Below the pieces are notes generated by a model. It saw only the letters and a program-made list of their open reading frames with translations. It had not been told where the DNA came from and did not search any database. The translations under genes and the position numbers were made by a program. Below are positions 6,856-11,146 of a DNA stretch of 11,146 nucleotides, piece after piece (position 1 is the stretch's first letter; each line of letters starts with the position of its first letter). The DNA is from Lachnospiraceae bacterium UBA7086 (lineage in GTDB: Bacteria; Bacillota; Clostridia; Lachnospirales; Lachnospiraceae), in contig DKZA01000024.1 of NCBI GenBank assembly GCA_002492525.1, positions 1 to 11,146 on the forward strand. The letters run 5' to 3'.

Positions 6856-6884
6856 AAAAAAGGCATCCCCTGCAAAGGGATACC
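6856..6884 (-). terminator. Terminator hairpin in the leader of the cstA operon (candidate attenuator)
   Basis: The minus strand folds GGTATCCC-TTTGCAG-GGGATGCC followed by six T. One pair is a U-G wobble that forms only in the minus-strand transcript; an extra A-T pair can extend the stem. The T-run touches the GGAG ribosome binding site of the gene starting at 6845, so the structure lies about 100 nt after the predicted transcription start and before any coding sequence. Premature termination that can be relieved is the natural reading, but a terminator for an unseen short leader transcript is possible. Confidence 0.7.
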
Positions 6885-6893
6885 TCATCTGTA

Positions 6894-6911
6894 TGATACC
6901 ACTTTGTATCA
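6894..6911 (-). promoter_or_regulatory. Upstream hairpin in the cstA operon leader, possible antiterminator partner
   Basis: TGATAC-AAAGTG-GTATCA on the minus strand forms a perfect 6-bp stem. Its 5' arm GATAC can also pair with GTATC in the 5' arm of the terminator about 10 bases further on, because GTGGTATC and GAGGTATC are near-repeats. The two pairings exclude each other, as expected for an attenuation switch. A weaker inverted repeat (CACAA/TTGTG, 6947-6966) lies closer to the transcript start. Confidence 0.4.
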
Positions 6912-6988
6912 AGTTATCTGCCTATATTATGTAATAAATCACCCTACACAACAACTATATATTGTGGTCTGAAATGCTAATAGAATAA

Positions 6989-7017
6989 ATTATACGCGCA
7001 AAAGCACTAAATGACAA
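6989..7017 (-). promoter_or_regulatory. Strong sigma-A promoter of the cstA operon
   Basis: Minus-strand -35 TTGTCA (7012-7017, five of six consensus bases), a spacer of exactly 17 bases and a perfect TATAAT (6989-6994). An A/T tract at about 7021-7060 upstream could act as an UP element. Predicted start near 6982 leaves about 137 nt of leader before the ATG at 6845. Confidence 0.78.
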
Positions 7018-7065
7018 GGGTTTTAAATATATTTTTTTCAAAAAAATTTAATAATTTATTAATAT
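7018..7065. other. AT-rich spacer after the pseudouridine synthase gene
   Basis: Almost pure A/T sequence with homopolymer runs (seven T near 7031-7038, six A near 7041-7046). I see no GC-containing hairpin that would end the aroB-lspA-rluA transcript, so that unit either uses another terminator type or partly reads into the cstA leader. Confidence 0.5.
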
Positions 7066-7977
7066 TTATACAATTATTTGAAGCAGATGCTCGAAATATG
7101 CAGGAAGAGGCGCTTTCACCTCCAGATAGGTCTTGGTCACCGGATGTATAAAACCAAGAATATATGCATGAAGGGTCTGCCCTTCCAGATGAAAAGGCGA
7201 TCGGCGGCTTCCGTAAATCTCATCTCCTAAAAGCGGATGCCCGATCGATGTCATGTGCACCCTGATCTGATGGGTACGCCCCGTCTCCAGTCTGCACTCT
7301 ATATAAGTATATTCCCGAAACCGGTTCAACACTTTATAATGAGTAACAGCCGGCTTCCCGTTTCTTTCATTGACTGCCATGCGTCTACGGTCTTTTTCAT
7401 CTCTTCCGATGGGTGCACAGACAGTCCCCTCATCCTCCTTCACCACGCCATGAACAATGGCCCGGTAACTGCGGGTCAGGGAATGATTCTTTAATTGCTC
7501 TGCAATGGCTCTATGTGCCCGGTCATTTTTACATACCACCAAAGATCCCGTCGTATCCCGGTCGATCCGATGTACAATACCAGGCCGCAGGACACCGTTA
7601 ATCCCGGAAAGCTGCCCCTTGCAATGATACAGTACCGCATTGACCAGGGTGCCGCTGTAGTGTCCGGGCGCTGGATGTACTACCATCCCTTTGGGTTTAT
7701 CCACGATCAGAACGTCATCATCTTCATAAAGAACAGAAAGCGGAATATCCTCCGCGCAGACAGAAGGTTCCAGGGCTTCCGGAATCTGAAACAGGATCTC
7801 ATCATCCACTTTGAGCCGGTAACTGGCCTTCTGCGGTTTATCATTGACAAACACCTGCCCGTCCTTAATACATTTCTGAATATAGGAACGGGACAGCTCC
7901 TCAAGCGCACCGCTGATCCACTTGTCAAGCCTTTCATCATCCTCTTCTATTCCAATCTGATAAGTAAACTGTTCCAT
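7066..7977 (-). CDS. RluA/RluD family 23S rRNA-type pseudouridine synthase
   Basis: This enzyme should convert specific uridines in RNA, most likely 23S rRNA, to pseudouridine. The N-terminal S4 RNA-binding domain spans about residues 12-66 (ERLDKWISGAL...RSYIQKCIKDGQVFVND). The catalytic domain begins with DDDVLIVDKPKGMVVHPA at about 86-103. The motif HRIDRDTTG contains the catalytic Asp at about 139, the same position as in E. coli RluD. Late motifs LETGRTHQIRVHM and HPLLGDEIYG are also present. At 303 aa it is normal length. The exact target site cannot be told from sequence. I chose the ATG at 7977; a GTG two codons upstream (7983) is equally open. The gene begins about 11 bases after the lspA stop. 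The lspA-rluA order is common in Firmicutes (Bacillus subtilis lspA-ylyB). Confidence 0.93.
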   Translation of the reverse strand: MEQFTYQIGIEEDDERLDKWISGALEELSRSYIQKCIKDGQVFVNDKPQKASYRLKVDDEILFQIPEALEPSVCAEDIPLSVLYEDDDVLIVDKPKGMVVHPAPGHYSGTLVNAVLYHCKGQLSGINGVLRPGIVHRIDRDTTGSLVVCKNDRAHRAIAEQLKNHSLTRSYRAIVHGVVKEDEGTVCAPIGRDEKDRRRMAVNERNGKPAVTHYKVLNRFREYTYIECRLETGRTHQIRVHMTSIGHPLLGDEIYGSRRSPFHLEGQTLHAYILGFIHPVTKTYLEVKAPLPAYFEHLLQIIV

Positions 7978-7988
7978 ACACACTCTCT

Positions 7989-8516
7989 TTATTTAAATTC
8001 CCTGTACCTTTTCTGTTTAAAACTAATAAAATACAGATCCTTTTCCTTATATACAAACAAAAGCAATATGATCAATATGATGGCGGAAAGAGACACATAG
8101 ATATCCGCCACATTGAAAATCGGGAAATTAAGCCGCACAAAGTAAATAAAATCCACCACATAGTCATAGCGGATCCGGTCTATCATATTGCCGATCGATC
8201 CGGCCACAATCAGGCTGAATAAAAAGTGCAGTTTGGTATATTTCTTTTTATCCGGCATCTTATAAAGCACATAACCAACCACGCTTAAGATGACAAAGGC
8301 CACAAAGATAAAAAATACTTTCTGGTTTGGCAGCATACCGAAAGCCGCCCCTTGGTTTTCCAGATAATTTAATTCCAATACCCCGCTTATGATATTGTAA
8401 GCGGGTTTATCCTTCAGTTGAATCACCGCCAGATATTTGGTATACTGATCCAGCGTGATCAACCCTGCGATCATCAACAAATCAAGGAACAAAAACAGCT
8501 TCTTCTTGATACTCAT
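7989..8516 (-). CDS. lspA: Lipoprotein signal peptidase (signal peptidase II)
   Basis: LspA is an inner-membrane aspartic protease that removes the signal peptide of prolipoproteins after lipidation. This 175-aa copy has four hydrophobic segments (about 7-22, 66-86, 95-112 and 139-156) and all the family motifs: LDQYTKY (22-28), NQGAAFGML (54-62), GSIGNMIDR (106-114) with catalytic Asp113, and FNVADIYV (134-141) with catalytic Asp138. The C-terminal tail is basic and cytoplasmic. Its ATG overlaps the aroB TGA in an ATGA arrangement, indicating translational coupling, with a GCGGGA-like site inside the end of aroB. The rRNA pseudouridine synthase follows. Confidence 0.96.
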   Translation of the reverse strand: MSIKKKLFLFLDLLMIAGLITLDQYTKYLAVIQLKDKPAYNIISGVLELNYLENQGAAFGMLPNQKVFFIFVAFVILSVVGYVLYKMPDKKKYTKLHFLFSLIVAGSIGNMIDRIRYDYVVDFIYFVRLNFPIFNVADIYVSLSAIILIILLLFVYKEKDLYFISFKQKRYREFK

Positions 8517-9622
8517 TCCCGCATATCCTCATCACTAAAATAAATCTCTTTTACTGCCTCCAGTATTTCCTCGTCAGTAACCGTCCTGTCGATCACGGCC
8601 TTCCCAATCTTCTTTAAGAGCACAAACTTAATCTGGCTGGCCTCCATCTTCTTATCCGATTTGGTCAGCTTCACTATCTCTTCCGGGTTGATTGCATCAA
8701 TACTGATGGGAAGCTGAAAGGGCACAAACATATCCCTCACCTCATAATACTCCTCCATAGACAGCCAGTTATGTTTCCATGAGATATAAGCAGCCGCCAC
8801 CATACCTAAAGAAATACATTCTCCATGTAGCATGTCAAAATGCATGGCTTTCTCAATCGCATGGCCGATGGTATGTCCAAAATTGAGCAGCGCACGTTCT
8901 CCCTTCTCCGTGGGATCCTTCTCCACTACCAGCTTTTTGACACCACAGCTTCTTATGACCATTTCTTCTAGAACTTCCGGGTCTCTGTCACGAATCTCGT
9001 ACATATTCTCCAGAAGCCATTCGTAAAAAACGGCGTCTTTGATCAATCCATGCTTCATCACCTCAGAAAACCCCGCATAGAACTGTCTGTCGTCAAGTTC
9101 TTTCAGAGTGCCGATATTCATATAAACAAGCTTAGGCATATAAAAGGCGCCGACCATATTCTTATAGCCGTCAAAATCTACTCCTGTCTTACCGCCGATG
9201 CTGCTGTCCGACTGCGCAATCAAAGTGGTGGGAATCTGAACGAAATCAATACCGCGCAGATAGGTGGCCGCCGCATAACCAGTGATATCTCCCACGACTC
9301 CGCCGCCAAGTGCAAGCAAAAGATCTTTGCGGTCAAACTGTTCCTCAATCAGCGTTTTATAGATTTCCTTTACCGTATCCAGGGTCTTATTGGCTTCTCC
9401 GGCCTCAAATACATGAAGAATCACCTTTCGGCAATGTCCTTCCAGCAATCCTTTGACCGTCTTGCCGAATAATCTCGCCGTATTGGTATCCGCAATCACT
9501 GCCACTCTTCGGTTTTCCACATCAAAAGCCTGCAATTCCTCTGTCAACAGACTAAAATCTCTGGTAAATACAATATCATAACATGGTCTCTTTTCGTAAT
9601 TGATCGTCATCCGTTCAGCCAT
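8513..9622 (-). CDS. aroB: 3-dehydroquinate synthase
   Basis: AroB converts DAHP to 3-dehydroquinate, the second step of the shikimate pathway to aromatic amino acids, using NAD+ and a divalent metal in the cytoplasm. With the ATG at 9622 the protein is 369 aa, normal for the family. Visible motifs are the NAD-binding GGGVVGD (106-112), the substrate/NAD loop IPTTLIAQSDSSIGGKTGVD at about 130-149, the KNMVGAF segment, and metal ligands Glu187 (SEVMKHGLIKD), His250 (FGHTIGH) and His266 (HGE). The start is uncertain: a GTG at 9637 is in frame but its AGAGGA site is directly adjacent, the ATG at 9622 has AGGAG 14 bases away, and the ATG at 9610 matches where homologues begin (MTINYEKRP). It leads an operon with lspA and the pseudouridine synthase, from the promoter at 9654-9683. 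Confidence 0.95.
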   Translation of the reverse strand: MAERMTINYEKRPCYDIVFTRDFSLLTEELQAFDVENRRVAVIADTNTARLFGKTVKGLLEGHCRKVILHVFEAGEANKTLDTVKEIYKTLIEEQFDRKDLLLALGGGVVGDITGYAAATYLRGIDFVQIPTTLIAQSDSSIGGKTGVDFDGYKNMVGAFYMPKLVYMNIGTLKELDDRQFYAGFSEVMKHGLIKDAVFYEWLLENMYEIRDRDPEVLEEMVIRSCGVKKLVVEKDPTEKGERALLNFGHTIGHAIEKAMHFDMLHGECISLGMVAAAYISWKHNWLSMEEYYEVRDMFVPFQLPISIDAINPEEIVKLTKSDKKMEASQIKFVLLKKIGKAVIDRTVTDEEILEAVKEIYFSDEDMRE

Positions 9623-9653
9623 CTTTATCTGTTCCACTCCTCTATGATCAGGT

Positions 9654-9683
9654 TTTATATCCCTTTTTATCCGGGAAAGTCAA
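9654..9683 (-). promoter_or_regulatory. Sigma-A type promoter of the aroB-lspA-rluA operon
   Basis: Minus-strand -35 TTGACT (9678-9683), an 18-base spacer and -10 TATAAA (9654-9659), each matching five of six consensus bases. Predicted start near 9647, so the leader before aroB is very short (about 10-37 nt depending on which aroB start is used). It lies just after the hairpin that appears to end the sepF unit. Confidence 0.6.
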
Positions 9684-9721
9684 AGACCCCGCCGCAAGCA
9701 GTCAGCTGGCTCGCTGCTCAT

Positions 9722-9760
9722 GGGAATAAAGAACTTCCTGACAGACGCTGCCAGGAAGTT
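9722..9760 (-). terminator. Probable terminator of the yggS-sepF unit
   Basis: The minus strand folds AACTTCCTGGCAG-CGT-CTGTCAGGAAGTT, a 13-bp stem with one G-U wobble and a three-base loop, followed by CTTTATT. The wobble pairs only in the minus-strand transcript. The T-run is interrupted, so efficiency may be moderate. It lies about 50 bases after the sepF stop codon. Confidence 0.65.
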
Positions 9761-9813
9761 AAATTCTGCATATCTTACCTTTCTCTCCAAACTCCTGTCA
9801 TCACCGGTATCTT

Positions 9814-10314
9814 CTAAAATCCGTTGTCTATCGGCACATCAAAAGATCCCGATAAAATATCCTGAAAATCTCCGGAGATATCGACGCTTGCCGGTGTGAT
9901 GATAAAAATATAATGAGATATCTTCTGTAGATTGCCCGACATTGCAAAACAGGAACCCGATGTAAAATCAATGATTCTCTGAGCGATATCCACGTCCAGC
10001 CCTTCCAGATTTAAAACCACCGTCCGGTTGGCTAAAAGCGTCTCCGTAATTTCCCTGGCGTCTTCCACCGTAGTCGGCTTGATCACACATACTTCCATCC
10101 CCGTTCCCGGCATCTTCTTTGTCTGCCGCATGGGTGTTACCTTGGGTGTAGACTTTCTGGCCGCTTTTTCATCTTCCATGGAAGCACTGTCTTTCATCTG
10201 ACTTGGTTTTCTTACCGGTTCCGGCTCATCATCATAAAAATCATCATCATAGTATCCGTCGTCCTCTTCATCATTCAGCTTCATGGCATTTAAAAACTTA
10301 TCCATCACACTCAT
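9814..10314 (-). CDS. sepF: Cell division protein SepF
   Basis: SepF binds FtsZ and the membrane and shapes the division ring in Gram-positive bacteria. This 166-aa copy has the usual three parts. There is a short N-terminal amphipathic, membrane-binding helix (MSVMDKFLNAMKL, 1-13). An acidic, poorly conserved linker runs from about 14 to 70 and is very rich in Asp and Tyr at 15-30. The folded core is at about 74-156: VCVIKPTTVEDAREI, then VVLNLEGLD (99-107), DIAQRIIDFTSGSCFAM (109-125) and an IFIITP strand (136-141). The frame is open to 10329, but the ATG at 10314 is preferred because a strong GGAGGA site lies 7 bases before it and the membrane helix begins there. It follows the PLP-binding protein gene by 53 bases, the ylmE-ylmF (sepF) order of Firmicutes. 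Confidence 0.95.
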   Translation of the reverse strand: MSVMDKFLNAMKLNDEEDDGYYDDDFYDDEPEPVRKPSQMKDSASMEDEKAARKSTPKVTPMRQTKKMPGTGMEVCVIKPTTVEDAREITETLLANRTVVLNLEGLDVDIAQRIIDFTSGSCFAMSGNLQKISHYIFIITPASVDISGDFQDILSGSFDVPIDNGF

Positions 10315-10321
10315 TACTACA

Positions 10322-10327
10322 TCCTCC
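10322..10327 (-). promoter_or_regulatory. Ribosome binding site that fixes the sepF start
   Basis: GGAGGA on the minus strand, 7 bases before the ATG at 10314. The upstream in-frame ATG at 10329 overlaps this site and is therefore unlikely to be the real start. Confidence 0.7.
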
Positions 10328-10367
10328 ATATTGATCAGACTTATTCTTATTTCTCAACTTATGTATA

Positions 10368-11072
10368 CTAAACAGTGTTGTATTGTCTTTCTCCAAAAAT
10401 GCCTGTACCGACTCGGATGTACGTTGCCCCTTCTGTTATCGCGACTTCATAATCTCCGGTCATACCCATAGAAAGTTCTTCCATACAAACATTATCAATG
10501 TTTTTATGTATTATGTCAACATATATTTGTTTTAATTTTGCAAAGTATAGTCTATTTTCTTCTGCATTTTCAACATAAGGCGCTATGGTCATCAATCCTT
10601 TGACACAAATTCCCGGCAATTTCGCAATTTCTTCTACCAAAGAAACCGCCTCTTGTGATGTGGTCCCGAATTTACTCTCCTCCCCGGCCACATTCACTTC
10701 CACCAGCACAGAAACCGTCACCTGTTTCTTCACAGCCTCTTTGCTGATTTCTTCCGCCAGACGTACAGAATCCACGCTGTGAATCAGATATACTTTATCC
10801 ACAATGTATTTTACTTTATTGCGCTGTAAATGGCCGATCATATGCCATCTGATATCCTTTGGCATCTTCTCGTATTTCTCCACCAGCTCCTGCACCTTAT
10901 TTTCACCAAAATCCCGGCAGCCGCATTGATAAGCTTTCTGCACATCTTCCACAGGCTTTGTTTTGCTCACCGCGATCAACCGTACTGACTCCGGATCCCG
11001 GCCGCTCTTTTTACAGGCATCTCTCATATTTTGTTTCACTATCTCAAGGTTTTCCCTGATCATATCATTCAT
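10368..11072 (-). CDS. YggS/YlmE-family pyridoxal phosphate homeostasis protein
   Basis: This 234-aa protein belongs to the YggS/PLPBP family (YlmE in Bacillus), single-domain TIM-barrel proteins that hold pyridoxal 5'-phosphate and keep vitamin B6 and some amino- and keto-acid pools balanced; no enzyme reaction is established. The PLP-binding lysine is Lys37 in IAVSKTKP (33-40). Other family blocks are DFGENKVQEL (54-63), WHMIGHLQRNK (76-86), the SVLVEVNVAGEESKFG segment, LSMGMTGDYEVAI and a terminal VGTGIFGER phosphate-binding loop. Length is typical. The ATG at 11072 has an AGAGG site 7 bases upstream. It is the first gene of a likely unit with sepF, a pairing conserved across Firmicutes. 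Confidence 0.95.
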   Translation of the reverse strand: MNDMIRENLEIVKQNMRDACKKSGRDPESVRLIAVSKTKPVEDVQKAYQCGCRDFGENKVQELVEKYEKMPKDIRWHMIGHLQRNKVKYIVDKVYLIHSVDSVRLAEEISKEAVKKQVTVSVLVEVNVAGEESKFGTTSQEAVSLVEEIAKLPGICVKGLMTIAPYVENAEENRLYFAKLKQIYVDIIHKNIDNVCMEELSMGMTGDYEVAITEGATYIRVGTGIFGERQYNTV

Positions 11073-11098
11073 ATTATTACCTCTTCAAGCAATGCTAA

Positions 11099-11107
11099 AT
11101 CATACCA
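11099..11107 (-). promoter_or_regulatory. Possible extended -10 promoter of yggS-sepF
   Basis: The minus strand carries TGGTATGAT, an extended -10 form (TGN then TATGAT). A TTTACA element lies 15 bases upstream, too close for an ideal -35. The predicted start near 11092 gives a leader of about 20 nt. This promoter overlaps the end of the hairpin region at 11110-11138. Confidence 0.38.
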
Positions 11108-11111
11108 TTTA

Positions 11112-11133
11112 TCCGAGGCTGTAAAGCAGTCCT
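11112..11133 (-). other. Hairpin upstream of the yggS promoter element
   Basis: The minus strand contains CGAGG-A-CTG-CTTTA-CAG-CCTCG, an 8-bp stem with one bulged A. No T-run follows, so it is not a standard terminator. It may end an upstream gene off the edge or be structural noise near the promoter. Confidence 0.3.
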
Positions 11134-11146
11134 CGCAAGGTTAATT

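Noticed and set aside
6968..6982. CodY-like site (ATTTCAG) near the cstA transcription start
   Set aside because: Only about 8 of 15 positions match the CodY consensus, not better than chance in AT-rich DNA.
6982..7017. Catabolite repression (cre) site overlapping the cstA promoter
   Set aside because: No TGNNANCGNNNNCA-like match is present, despite the expectation that carbon-starvation genes may be CcpA-controlled.
7495..8100. Plus-strand frame of 201 codons opposite rluA and lspA
   Set aside because: It is antisense to two genes with intact catalytic motifs and shows no family features.
9685..9722. Inverted repeat with AGCAG/CTGCT arms upstream of aroB
   Set aside because: The 5-bp stem has a 12-base loop and no T-run; weaker than the adjacent 13-bp hairpin and not needed to explain anything.
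1..11146. CRISPR array, tRNA, rRNA, insertion sequence or prophage
   Set aside because: No regularly spaced direct repeats, no tRNA-like cloverleaf noticed, no transposase or integrase motifs, and no terminal inverted repeats.

Overview
This window looks like chromosomal core sequence from a Clostridia member, most likely Lachnospiraceae. That rests on moderate GC with AT-rich intergenic gaps, strong AGGAG-type ribosome binding sites, sigma-A promoters with 17-18 base spacers, and the ylmE/yggS-sepF and lspA-rluA gene pairs typical of Firmicutes. The genus is not determined. All ten confident genes lie on the minus strand, so transcription runs from high to low coordinates. There is no rRNA, tRNA, CRISPR array, transposase or phage gene, and no stretch over 300 bases lacks a gene.

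From the right end: a PLP-homeostasis protein (YggS/YlmE) is followed by the cell-division protein SepF, then a 13-bp hairpin that probably ends that unit. A fresh promoter (about 9654-9683) starts aroB, lspA and an RluA/RluD-type pseudouridine synthase, with an ATGA overlap between aroB and lspA and a gap of about 11 bp between lspA and the synthase.

After an AT-rich gap a near-consensus promoter (6989-7017) drives two small uncharacterised genes and a CstA-family transporter. Its leader of about 137 nt contains an upstream hairpin and then a terminator whose U-run directly touches the first gene's Shine-Dalgarno. This looks like an attenuator and is the most interesting regulatory element here.

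A strong terminator closes the cstA unit only 17 bases before the start of a 553-aa envelope protein. That protein has a signal peptide, an extracellular beta-rich region, two membrane helices and two outward-facing copies of a 'Y-x-V/I-G-x-D-I-x-P-G-x-Y' module. Further left are a cytidylate-kinase-like P-loop protein with its own promoter and a membrane-anchored phospholipase D/cardiolipin-synthase-like protein whose second HKD motif lacks its Asp. The first 30 bases may hold the start of another gene.

Most of the window is housekeeping: shikimate pathway, lipoprotein maturation, rRNA modification, division, and peptide or pyruvate uptake. The less ordinary parts are the cstA leader, the two unknown proteins ahead of cstA, the two-module envelope protein, and the recurrence of hairpins placed immediately before start codons.
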